Under the pieces are notes generated by a model. That model worked only from the letters and a program-made list of their open reading frames with translations, had not been told where the DNA came from and searched no databases. From positions 1 through 8,074 of the forward strand of contig JAKAOI010000083.1 in assembly GCA_021812265.1 (NCBI GenBank): DNA of 8,074 nucleotides. The letters are read 5' to 3'. The translations under genes were made by a program, and so were the position numbers. Source of the DNA: Chloroflexota bacterium. GTDB lineage: Bacteria; Chloroflexota; Ktedonobacteria; Ktedonobacterales; JACDGC01. Numbering within the stretch: the first letter of the stretch is position 1; every line of letters begins with the position of its first letter. Below are positions 1 through 6,027 of this stretch, piece by piece.

Positions 1-375
1 ATTCAGGAAAAACATTGGATTGCAGACGGAAATTATCGTTCAGTGCGCGAAATTATTTGGCCGGAGGCAGATACATTTATCTGGCTGGATTATCCCCTGT
101 ATGTTATTCTTGCTAGGCTGACATTCCGCACATTAAGCAGAGTATTTTTACGGCAAACGCTGTGGAATGGCAACAAAGAGCGATTTAAAAATCAGTTTTT
201 TTCCCGTAATTCTTTGTATGTGTGGGTATTTCAAACCTATTGGCGCAGAAAAAAAGAGTATCCGGCGATGTTTCAGACTCCGGAATACGCCACCAAATAT
301 ATTATACGTTTTAAGAGTCCGCGCGAATGCGCTGTTTGGTTGAAACGACTTAAGGATACACACGTTGCTGAATAG
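1..375 (+). CDS. Adenylate-kinase-like P-loop NTPase, C-terminal part (5' end outside window)
   Basis: The open frame runs in from the left edge and ends at TAG 373-375, giving 124 visible residues; the true start lies upstream. The first residues contain WIADGNY, followed by RSVREIIWPEADT and IWLDYPL, then an Arg-rich helix with RLTFRTLSR, then LWNGNKERF. This order (DGNY, a beta strand ending in WLDYP, an Arg-rich lid, WNGN-E) matches the small P-loop kinases related to adenylate kinase and often labelled topology-modulation or FlaR-like proteins. The Walker A motif of that family would lie before base 1, so nucleotide binding cannot be checked here. Such proteins are presumed cytoplasmic nucleotide-dependent enzymes whose substrate is generally unknown. 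The gene converges on trmD with 28 bp between the stop codons. A GTG at 43 is an internal Val codon, not a likely start, because the family match continues upstream of it. The family call is fairly sure; the substrate is unknown. Confidence 0.75.
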   Translation: MQEKHWIADGNYRSVREIIWPEADTFIWLDYPLYVILARLTFRTLSRVFLRQTLWNGNKERFKNQFFSRNSLYVWVFQTYWRRKKEYPAMFQTPEYATKYIIRFKSPRECAVWLKRLKDTHVAE

Positions 376-403
376 ACAACATTACAGAACTGCAGCATTT
401 TGT

Positions 404-1147
404 TCATAAGAGACCTTCATTGTTCAATTCAGCTAAAATTTTTGTGTCTTCTTTCGTCAGCGGAGAGTTTATTTGCCGCCAGATTGTAAACATATCTGGA
501 CGGAGCAGCAATGTTTTGCGCAACGACTGCCTGCGACGCCAGCGAAATATTTCCGCATGGCTGCCGGATAATAATTCTGTCGGCGCGGCCCATTCGCGAA
601 AAACAGCGGGTCGTGTATATTGGGGATATTCCAGTAAGCCGGAAGTATGAGATTCATCAGCCGAAGAGTTTTCATTGCCTAATACACCGGGAATCAGCCG
701 AATAACAGCGTCTGCCACGACTGCCACGGCTGGTTCACCGCCTGTCAGCACAAAGTCTCCCAGCGAAATAACCTCAGTCGCCAAATGCTGAATGATGCGT
801 TCATCCACACCTTCGTAGTGGCCGCAAATAAAACTCAGCCGGTTTTCACTGCTGAGCCGCTCAGCAGTTTTTTGATTGAATACTTTGCCTTGCGGCGCAA
901 GAAAAATAATCGGTCCGCCGCAATAAAACTGCTCTACGGTCTGAAACACCGGCTCAGCTTTCATCACCATGCCGGCTCCTCCGCCGTAAGGACTGTCATC
1001 ACAGGTTTTATGACGATCTGTCGCCGCGTCGCGGATGTTGTGGGTGTGTATCTCTGCCAAATGCGCTTTTTGCGCGCGCGCAATAATGCTGGATGTAAAT
1101 GGTCCCCGGAAGTATTCAGGAAACAGTGAATAAATATCAATGATCAT
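404..1147 (-). CDS. trmD: tRNA (guanine-37-N1)-methyltransferase TrmD
   Basis: TrmD transfers a methyl group from S-adenosylmethionine to N1 of G37 in tRNAs reading CNN and some other codons, which prevents +1 frameshifting; it works as a cytoplasmic dimer with a trefoil-knot (SPOUT) fold. The 247-residue length is typical. Visible family blocks are DSPYGGGAGM (51-60), LAPQGKVFNQ (83-92), CGHYEGVDERI (108-118), SLGDFVLTGGEPA (128-140, knot and cofactor site), GVLGN (154-158), GLLEYPQYTRP (170-180) and LLSGSHAEIFRWRR (192-205). Counting back from GLLEYP, the position of the E. coli catalytic Asp169 falls on Glu165, with Asp164 next to it. The ATG at 1147-1145 begins MIIDIYSLFP, the normal family N-terminus, so the start is sure. 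No Shine-Dalgarno sequence lies within 20 nt upstream, and a -10-like element sits only 6 bp before the ATG, suggesting a leaderless message. No rpsP, rimM or rplS flanks it, which is unusual. Confidence 0.97.
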   Translation of the reverse strand: MIIDIYSLFPEYFRGPFTSSIIARAQKAHLAEIHTHNIRDAATDRHKTCDDSPYGGGAGMVMKAEPVFQTVEQFYCGGPIIFLAPQGKVFNQKTAERLSSENRLSFICGHYEGVDERIIQHLATEVISLGDFVLTGGEPAVAVVADAVIRLIPGVLGNENSSADESHTSGLLEYPQYTRPAVFREWAAPTELLSGSHAEIFRWRRRQSLRKTLLLRPDMFTIWRQINSPLTKEDTKILAELNNEGLL

Positions 1148-1153
1148 ACAGAT

Positions 1154-1181
1154 AGTATATGATCTGTTGTATCATCTCCAA
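1154..1181 (-). promoter_or_regulatory. Candidate trmD promoter giving a leaderless mRNA
   Basis: Read on the minus strand, a -35-like TTGGAG (1181-1176) is followed by a 16-bp spacer and the -10-like TATACT (1159-1154). The ATG of trmD starts at 1147, so transcription would begin at or very near the start codon. The -10 is flanked by the inverted repeat ACAGAT (1148-1153) and ATCTGT (1162-1167), which could be an operator or coincidence. The -35 matches consensus at only three positions, so this is a moderate call. Confidence 0.4.
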
Positions 1182-1513
1182 TAGTGTGAAAATGTGGGGC
1201 TGCAATTTTTTATATCCAGGTAGATTTGCGCAGCTGTTATGGAATTGCCGATGGACAGATTGGCGGCAATGGGCTGTTGCTGTGGTTTATGAAAGGACCT
1301 TTGCTGAGTTGTAAACAACATGTTTTGTGACATCTATAAGATACATGAATAACAACACCATGGAAATAAAAATAATAGTAATATATATGACTAGGCTAGG
1401 AAAATAGCCATGTGAAGTTATAAGCAGGGTCCCGGAATATTACGCCGTATGATTGCTGAAAACAAAAAAAAACAGACTTTCGGCAGGAATTTTATTTTTT
1501 TACTTGCAGGGAC
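1182..1513. other. Gene-free, AT-rich intergenic stretch between trmD and the rho promoter
   Basis: I see no convincing protein or RNA gene here on either strand. It contains only short inverted repeats: ATTGCCG (1244-1250) with CGGCAAT (1264-1270), the near-palindrome GTTGTAAACAAC at about 1310, and GGCTA (1394-1398) with TAGCC (1405-1409). None is followed by a T-run that would make it a terminator. The part from about 1360 to 1390 is very AT-rich, and an A-run of nine lies near 1464. It may hold upstream control sites for the divergent trmD and rho genes. Confidence 0.5.
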
Positions 1514-1542
1514 TTGCCTTTCCGCAAAGAATATGTTATAGT
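1514..1542 (+). promoter_or_regulatory. Probable sigma-70-type promoter of rho
   Basis: A -35 element TTGCCT (1514-1519) is separated by exactly 17 bp from a -10 element TATAGT (1537-1542). Four of six and five of six bases match the consensus. Transcription would start near 1549, leaving a leader of about 465 nt before the rho start codon. Confidence 0.6.
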
Positions 1543-1785
1543 ATTGGAAGCAGGTTTGAATTATATCAAATCTAACCTATCAGTATCTGCACGCCTCTAG
1601 GGAAAATGAAAATTTTCATGTTTCCCCTTCTCGGTTTTTCACTGAGATTGGCCCCCAATTTCATACAAGCACGTAACCTGAGCGCAAAAAGAAAAACAAC
1701 ACGTGAATTTTCCGATCGGTTGTGTAAAACGCGCTTGGTTCACAGGGTGTGAAGGCTATACTACTTAATCACACCTTCGTTAAGG

Positions 1786-1860
1786 ATGATGTGGCGCATC
1801 ATATTTTATGAGTTGGAGAATATACTGCTCATCTATCCGCTGCCCCGGCAGATTGTGTAA
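1786..1860 (+). CDS. Possible 24-residue leader peptide ORF in the rho leader
   Basis: ATG at 1786 (or the next codon, also ATG, at 1789) opens a 24-codon frame ending at TAA 1858-1860. The peptide begins MMWRIIFYELEN and ends PLPRQIV; it is mostly hydrophobic and resembles no family I know. Its only SD-like sequence is AAGG at 1782-1785, which is too close to the ATG. The start codons lie in the 5' arm of the ATGATG/CATCAT hairpin, so translation could affect folding. E. coli rho also has a short leader ORF (rhoL), which makes the idea reasonable, but this may be a chance ORF. Confidence 0.18.
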   Translation: MMWRIIFYELENILLIYPLPRQIV

Positions 1861-1994
1861 AAAACATAATCTTTATACATGCGGCGTAATTTTTCGGGAA
1901 ATGCAAAACAGCCAAATATTTGTGGCAGGCGCCTGATATCCACGGCGCAGATTCCACTAATAACAAATTTATTTCACTTTCCGTACCTGATTTT

Positions 1995-2004
1995 GAGGAG
2001 GAAG
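1995..2004 (+). promoter_or_regulatory. Strong Shine-Dalgarno sequence that sets the rho start
   Basis: GAGGAGGAAG at 1995-2004 is a near-perfect complement to the 16S rRNA 3' end and lies 11 nt before ATG 2016. The alternative in-frame TTG at 1920 has no ribosome binding site, and the extra 32 residues it would add match nothing in Rho. This decides the start at 2016. Confidence 0.8.
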
Positions 2005-2015
2005 ATATCTTCCAT

Positions 2016-3335
2016 ATGACATGGACCAGATATGACCAAACAACCCATTCTACTTTTGCCGGCCCTCGGCCCAATTCTTTGAATATAGTTGAACTTGAAA
2101 ACAAATCGCTCGAAGAGCTTCAAGATATATCTCGTGAACTGGATATACCCGGCTATACAAACTTACGCAAACCTGAACTCATATTCCGTATGTTGCAGGA
2201 ACATGGCGAACATCAGGGAATATTTTATAATGCGGGTATTCTTGAAATTGTTGATGAAACCCATAGTTATCTGCGGCAGGAACGATTCCTTTTAGGGCAT
2301 GCAGATGTGTATGTTTCACAGTCGCAAATCCGGCGCTTTGGTCTGCGGCAAGGTGATATGGTCGCCGGGCAGGTGCGCCCTCCGAAAGATAATGAACGAT
2401 TTTATAGCTTGTTGCGTGTAGAATCCGTAAACAGTGTCGATCCCGAATTGGCTAAGCAGCGGCCGCATTTTGAATCGCTTACCCCCATCCATCCGGATAA
2501 AATGTTTAACCTGGAAACAACTTCAGCAAATTTAACAGGGCGTATTATCAACCTTGTTGCTCCTTTAGGCAGAGGCCAGCGCGCGCTGATTGTTGCGCCG
2601 CCAAAAGCAGGCAAAACTATTCTGCTGAAAAATATCGCAACCGCTATTTCTACAAACCACCCCGATGCGCATCTGATTATCGCGCTGATTGCTGAACGCC
2701 CCGAAGAAGTGACTGATATGCGCAGATCTGTTAACGCTGAAGTAGTCAGCGCTACCTTTGATGAAGATGTAAATACTCATACGCGCGTAGCGGAAATGGT
2801 TTTAGAACGCGCAAAACGGCTTGTGGAAAGCGGCCGTGATGTGGTTATTCTGCTGGATAGTTTAACTAGGCTCGGCAGGGCGTATAACACTTTAATGCCA
2901 AATTCCGGCCGCACACTTTCCGGCGGTTTAGACCCCATTGCGCTGTATCCGCCCAAGCGATTTTTCGGCGCGGCGCGTAATATTGAAGAAGGCGGCAGTT
3001 TAACTATTGTTGCTACCGTTTTAATTGACACTAACTCGCGTTTGGATGACGCGATTTATGAAGAGTTTAAGGGCACAGGCAATAGTGAAATTACTCTTGA
3101 ACGCAAATTGGCAGAGCGCCATATTTTCCCCGCAATCGATATTAGCCGGTCTAGCACACGGCGTGAAGATTTGCTGCTGGATGACCGCACAATGAAGTCG
3201 GTTGTTACCATGCGCCGGGCGCTTAGCGCTATGACCGAAAAGAATGGCGACGCCGTAGAGGTGATTTTAGAGCGTATTGCCCGCACAAAAGATAATAATG
3301 AGTTTTTAAACAGTCTGCAAAAGTCACTATCATAA
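2016..3335 (+). CDS. rho: Transcription termination factor Rho
   Basis: Rho is a ring-shaped hexameric RNA-dependent ATPase that loads on untranslated RNA and releases RNA polymerase. From ATG 2016 the protein has 439 residues, near the usual length of about 420. Residues 20-62 form the Rho N-terminal helical domain, and about 73-138 the cold-shock-like RNA-binding domain ending in VYVSQSQIRRFGLRQGD and VRPPK. The ATPase core shows Walker A APPKAGKT (194-201), ERPEEVTDM (227-235, with the catalytic Glu aligned to Glu227), Walker B VVILLDSLTR (276-285), the Q-loop around SGRTLSGG (297-304), RFFGAARNIEEGGSLT (315-330), the R-loop FKGTGN (351-356) and the arginine-finger segment SRSSTRRED (377-385). 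Two deviations are visible: the usual (F/Y)GF-type RNP1 aromatic pair is HSY (83-85), and the Asp before ERPEE is Ala226. The gene is monocistronic, with its own promoter, a long leader and an intrinsic terminator. Confidence 0.98.
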   Translation: MTWTRYDQTTHSTFAGPRPNSLNIVELENKSLEELQDISRELDIPGYTNLRKPELIFRMLQEHGEHQGIFYNAGILEIVDETHSYLRQERFLLGHADVYVSQSQIRRFGLRQGDMVAGQVRPPKDNERFYSLLRVESVNSVDPELAKQRPHFESLTPIHPDKMFNLETTSANLTGRIINLVAPLGRGQRALIVAPPKAGKTILLKNIATAISTNHPDAHLIIALIAERPEEVTDMRRSVNAEVVSATFDEDVNTHTRVAEMVLERAKRLVESGRDVVILLDSLTRLGRAYNTLMPNSGRTLSGGLDPIALYPPKRFFGAARNIEEGGSLTIVATVLIDTNSRLDDAIYEEFKGTGNSEITLERKLAERHIFPAIDISRSSTRREDLLLDDRTMKSVVTMRRALSAMTEKNGDAVEVILERIARTKDNNEFLNSLQKSLS

Positions 3336-3369
3336 TTTTGTTGCGCGCATTTTCTTGGAACTCTTTCAG

Positions 3370-3396
3370 GCGCGGATCTGAGTGATCCGCGCTTTT
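3370..3396 (+). terminator. Intrinsic terminator of rho
   Basis: A perfect 9-bp stem, GCGCGGATC (3370-3378) with GATCCGCGC (3384-3392) and loop TGAGT, is followed directly by TTTT. It lies 34 bp after the rho stop codon and before the promoter of the next gene, so it isolates rho from the hydrolase cluster. Confidence 0.88.
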
Positions 3397-3428
3397 GTGC
3401 GCTATTATCCCCAAACAGTCTTAGCTGC

Positions 3429-3457
3429 TTGACACCGAGCTGGAACCAAACTACACT
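3429..3457 (+). promoter_or_regulatory. Promoter of the LysM-CHAP gene
   Basis: A perfect consensus -35, TTGACA (3429-3434), is followed by a 17-bp spacer and the -10-like TACACT (3452-3457, four of six matches). Transcription would start near 3464, about 31 nt before the ATG at 3495. GGAG at 3480-3483 serves as ribosome binding site with an 11-nt spacing. The location just after the rho terminator supports the call. Confidence 0.72.
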
Positions 3458-3494
3458 GAAGGCATATTTTTATTAGTATGGAGCGCTATATTGT

Positions 3495-4673
3495 ATGCCA
3501 ATATCTTTTGACACAGACAATGATGACGACATGTACTATGATGAGTTCGACAGCTTCGAATTCCAAGATTCGAATGTGTATGAATCGGCGGAATATGGTT
3601 CTGTACATGATGATGAAAATGATGATGACGCAGATGCGCCAGCGGTGTATAACAATATTGGAGAAGACGCTGCGGAATACGCCGATATATATGAATCAGC
3701 AGAAATTGCGCAATTACCGCTGGTGATTGCCGGAACCGCAAAATATGTGTTTACTGAACATCTGCCGAAACGCCGCTTGCGGCCGTTTGGCTGGCATTTT
3801 CTTACTATTTTTGTCACCGTTTTAGTCATATTCAGCGCATTTATCAGCATGCGTCCGCTTACGGCAAATCAACACACAATTGGGTTCAGCAACCCCTTTA
3901 TGGGGCTGGCAAATATGATTTCGCTGCCTGTAAACCGACCGTTTGAGCCATATCGTGTGCCGGCTGGGGAAACATTTTTATCGCTATCGCATGAACTCGG
4001 TGTTCAATTGGGAGGCATTTACGAGGCCAATCATTTTTTAGTAAACGCTCAGCTGCAGGCTGGGCAGCAAATACTTATACCAACCGATCCAGAATATGGT
4101 ATAAATTATTATCCGCCTGTGCCGATGGTCGGCTCTTATCTTGGCTATACGCTGTTTAATAAAGAAAGTACACTCGGAGATCATATTGCGCTGCAGGCGA
4201 CGCAATTGGCCGCCGATCTCTATGGCTACTCTGAAAATTATTTTAATACGCAAACTACCCCACAAATTGTGCAACAGGTGTGGGATAACCCCGCTTGGGG
4301 CAATGGCAATGTGCAATGTGTGGCGTTTGTGGACGGCGCTTATAAATACGCAGGAATTACGCTTCCGACTACGCCCAATGCGGTAAGTTTTTGGGGCGCA
4401 TATAGCTTTCTGAGCGGTTATTCCGAGATTGCTAATGGTCAAGGCCTGCCGAAACCGGGTGATATTATTGTAATGGCTGGCGGGCAGCAAGGATATGGCC
4501 ATGTTGCCGTAGTTGCTTATGTGGAACCGCCTGTTGGCAATAATTACGGCGCCATGATTATTGCTCAATCAAATTCACCATCATCGCTGGCAATTATGAT
4601 TATTACTTCCAGCGGCTATGTGGAGTCTTGGCCGTTTGAGCCGGTATTAGGATTTATTCGCCCGCAGGGATAA
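3495..4673 (+). CDS. Membrane-anchored LysM-CHAP peptidoglycan hydrolase
   Basis: The protein has 392 residues. Residues 1-75 are a very acidic, Tyr-rich tail with poly-Asp runs and two copies of YESAE (29-33, 66-70), predicted disordered and cytoplasmic. LPLVIAGTA (74-82) and a basic stretch PKRRLRP (91-97) precede one membrane helix at about 99-118, so the positive-inside rule places the tail in the cytoplasm. Outside are NPFMGLAN (133-140), a LysM domain (about 153-196, starting YRVPAGETF) expected to bind glycan, and a CHAP domain (about 255-390). The CHAP catalytic residues appear as Cys275 in QCVAF, His336 in GYGHVAVV and Asn360 in QSN; Cys275 is the only cysteine. CHAP enzymes act as peptidoglycan amidases or endopeptidases; which one cannot be told here. 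The start is ATG 3495 with GGAG 11 nt upstream, giving an MP N-terminus like its paralogue. It is the first of three tandem paralogues and probably works at the membrane-proximal wall. Confidence 0.93.
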   Translation: MPISFDTDNDDDMYYDEFDSFEFQDSNVYESAEYGSVHDDENDDDADAPAVYNNIGEDAAEYADIYESAEIAQLPLVIAGTAKYVFTEHLPKRRLRPFGWHFLTIFVTVLVIFSAFISMRPLTANQHTIGFSNPFMGLANMISLPVNRPFEPYRVPAGETFLSLSHELGVQLGGIYEANHFLVNAQLQAGQQILIPTDPEYGINYYPPVPMVGSYLGYTLFNKESTLGDHIALQATQLAADLYGYSENYFNTQTTPQIVQQVWDNPAWGNGNVQCVAFVDGAYKYAGITLPTTPNAVSFWGAYSFLSGYSEIANGQGLPKPGDIIVMAGGQQGYGHVAVVAYVEPPVGNNYGAMIIAQSNSPSSLAIMIITSSGYVESWPFEPVLGFIRPQG

Positions 4674-4689
4674 CCTGCGGATGCTTTTT
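4662..4689 (+). terminator. Intrinsic terminator overlapping the LysM-CHAP stop codon
   Basis: CCGCAGG (4662-4668) pairs perfectly with CCTGCGG (4674-4680). The five-base loop GATAA holds the TAA stop codon, so the 5' arm of the stem is coding sequence. After ATGC comes TTTTT (4685-4689). The four-base gap before the T-run is slightly long, but the GC-rich stem and position make termination likely. Confidence 0.75.
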
Positions 4690-4716
4690 CTCAGCGCGCT
4701 GGGTTGAGATATTTTC
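4689..4716 (+). terminator. Possible second, tandem terminator hairpin
   Basis: Directly after the first terminator, TCTCAGC (4689-4695) can pair with GGTTGAGA-side bases (4703-4709) in a 7-bp stem with one G-U pair, followed by TATTTTCTT. It may back up the first terminator. The stem is weaker and the T-run is interrupted, so this is a low-confidence call. Confidence 0.35.
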
Positions 4717-4781
4717 TTATGCGGAATATGCGTGTAAGAAACGATAAGTAACATTGAAGCGGGACGCCGCAGCAATATCAT
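4713..4781 (+). promoter_or_regulatory. Candidate promoter and inverted repeat upstream of the first LysM-M23 gene
   Basis: A -35-like TTGAAG (4754-4759), a 16-bp spacer and a -10-like TATCAT (4776-4781, five of six matches) would start transcription near 4788, about 16 nt before ATG 4804. Just upstream is a 7-bp inverted repeat, TTTCTTA (4713-4719) with TAAGAAA (4735-4741), separated by 15 bp, which could be an operator. Both parts are plausible by sequence only. Confidence 0.4.
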
Positions 4782-4803
4782 AATGGTAACTGAGAGGATT
4801 GGT

Positions 4804-6027
4804 ATGCCGAATTATAACGATACATATTCTAATGAATATTGGGATGAGTATGATCGCGAGCAGGATGGCGATGATGAGGGGTATATCAGCAGAGCCGATT
4901 ACCGCGCTTATCGTGAATTTGCCGACGATAGCAGCAGAATGTATGAATCTATGCAGATAGAGCCGTACCATCAGGCGAATTATCCCGAAGTATATGATGA
5001 TTCTGACGCAAGTGAAGCAGATTTGAATCACGCCGCTCCGCTTATCATTGCTGGTTCGGGTTTGCCGATTTTAAAGCCGGTGAAACGCCGCAATCGCCCG
5101 GTGATATTGCATACTATTATTATTCTGGTAACGGCGGTTGCTGTGTTCAGCGCTATGATCAGCATCGGCCCTCTCAGCAGCATATCGGGCAATAATTTAG
5201 CGAATCCATTTTTTGGCCTTTCTAACTCATTGTCACTTTCCGGCGCGCAAAAATATATTACGTATCGTATTCGCCAAGGAGATACGTTTGACTCAATTGC
5301 CTCACATTTTGGCGTGCAGTTGGGCGGTATTTTTGAAATGAATCATTTGCGGGCAGACGCAGAGGCAATTGTTGGGGAATTAATTATGGTTCCGACAAAT
5401 CCCAATTATGGGGAAAATTATATTCCGCCTCTGCCGCCGGGAATAGATGTTGCCGCCGAAGCGTATCCGCCGGTAAATATTCCGATTATCGGCAACGGCT
5501 GCCTTTTTTGCGCGGTTGCCGGCCAAACAAATCCCGGCGGATTATGCGCGCCGACAGCCGCCGCCGCCAATGGTGTGCCGCTCAACTATGGCCTCATCAA
5601 TCCCAACCCCAATTCGCATTGGGTACGCGGCTTTACACCGTACCATAGCGGAGTCGACCTAACTTCGGGTGTATACGGAACGCCATTATACGCCGCGCAA
5701 TCGGGAGTGGTCATCTTTGCGGGATTTGACAGCGGCGGCGGCGGCTGGTCGATAAAATTAAATCACTGCTACGGGCTGGCGACATCCTATTCTCATATGG
5801 TGGCAATCATCTTAAAAGTTGGTCAGTTTGTGAAGCAGGGTCAGTTAGTGGGATATCAAGGCAATTCCGGTGAATCGTTTGGCTCGCACGTTCACTATAT
5901 GGTTTGGTGGCACAACATTCCTATAGACGCTACATGCGCTTATACCGATTTGGATGGACAGGGAATCAATATCACCTATCACTATAATGGCTGCCCACCG
6001 GATTTACATCATTTTGCGTGGCCCTAA
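4804..6027 (+). CDS. Membrane-anchored LysM-M23 peptidoglycan endopeptidase (first copy)
   Basis: The protein has 407 residues from ATG 4804. AGAGGA (4793-4798) is a well-spaced ribosome binding site for this ATG; an in-frame ATG at 4783 lies upstream of that site and is rejected. Residues 1-76 are an acidic, Tyr-rich tail with MYESM (46-50). APLIIAGSGLP (78-88) and KPVKRRNRP (91-99) precede one membrane helix (about 99-118), so the tail is cytoplasmic. NPFFGLSN (134-141) and a LysM domain (about 154-197) follow. The M23 metallopeptidase domain (about 274-376) has zinc ligands His281 and Asp285 in HSGVD and His364 in SHVHY, with catalytic His331 (SYSHM) and His362, so it should be active. M23 enzymes cut peptide cross-bridges in peptidoglycan using zinc. 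Six external cysteines (233, 236, 248, 322, 378, 397) match those of the next paralogue and could form disulfides. It is the second of three tandem hydrolases and is probably transcribed on its own. Confidence 0.95.
   Translation: MPNYNDTYSNEYWDEYDREQDGDDEGYISRADYRAYREFADDSSRMYESMQIEPYHQANYPEVYDDSDASEADLNHAAPLIIAGSGLPILKPVKRRNRPVILHTIIILVTAVAVFSAMISIGPLSSISGNNLANPFFGLSNSLSLSGAQKYITYRIRQGDTFDSIASHFGVQLGGIFEMNHLRADAEAIVGELIMVPTNPNYGENYIPPLPPGIDVAAEAYPPVNIPIIGNGCLFCAVAGQTNPGGLCAPTAAAANGVPLNYGLINPNPNSHWVRGFTPYHSGVDLTSGVYGTPLYAAQSGVVIFAGFDSGGGGWSIKLNHCYGLATSYSHMVAIILKVGQFVKQGQLVGYQGNSGESFGSHVHYMVWWHNIPIDATCAYTDLDGQGINITYHYNGCPPDLHHFAWP

Larger units (their letters stand above)
1550..2015 (+). promoter_or_regulatory. 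Long hairpin-rich 5' leader of rho, possible autoregulatory RNA
   Basis: Several hairpins follow one another closely after the predicted start of transcription. They are AGGTT/AACCT (1552-1556 with 1574-1578, inner TGA/TCA); GGGAAA-ATGAA with TTCAT-g-TTTCCC (1600-1626, one bulged G); TCTCGGT/ACTGAGA (1629-1635 with 1641-1647, loop TTTTC, one G-U pair); ATTGG/CCAAT (1647-1659); and ATGATG/CATCAT (1786-1791 with 1797-1802). The segment TGTGA (1748-1752) can pair either with TTCACA upstream (1739-1744, three-base loop) or with TCACACC downstream (1769-1775), so two exclusive folds exist. Rho genes in several bacteria are autoregulated by termination in a long leader, so the same is plausible here. 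I recognise no named riboswitch class. Individual short stems can arise by chance; the density and the alternative pairing are the argument. Confidence 0.4.

Noticed and set aside
785..1129. 114-residue plus-strand open frame opposite trmD
   Set aside because: It is antisense to well-conserved trmD motifs and has no family resemblance.
1182..1513. Possible small RNA or tRNA gene in the trmD-rho gap
   Set aside because: No tRNA arms or T-loop consensus and no hairpin followed by a T-run were found; short inverted repeats alone are not enough.
1920..2015. Upstream extension of rho from TTG 1920 (471-residue version)
   Set aside because: There is no ribosome binding site before 1920, the extra residues do not resemble Rho, and GAGGAGGAAG lies at good distance from ATG 2016.
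1829..2104. 91-residue minus-strand frame overlapping the rho start
   Set aside because: It covers the rho ribosome binding site and N-terminal codons, and the product looks like no known protein.
3478..3726. Plus-strand frame starting at ATG 3478, rich in Met and Thr
   Set aside because: It is the shifted reading of the Asp-rich tail codons (GAT/GAC) of the LysM-CHAP gene, and it has no ribosome binding site of its own.
4038..4568. 176-residue open frame on the minus strand inside the LysM-CHAP gene
   Set aside because: It lies wholly antisense to a gene with clear catalytic motifs, shows no recognisable domain, and has biased low-complexity composition typical of a shadow frame.
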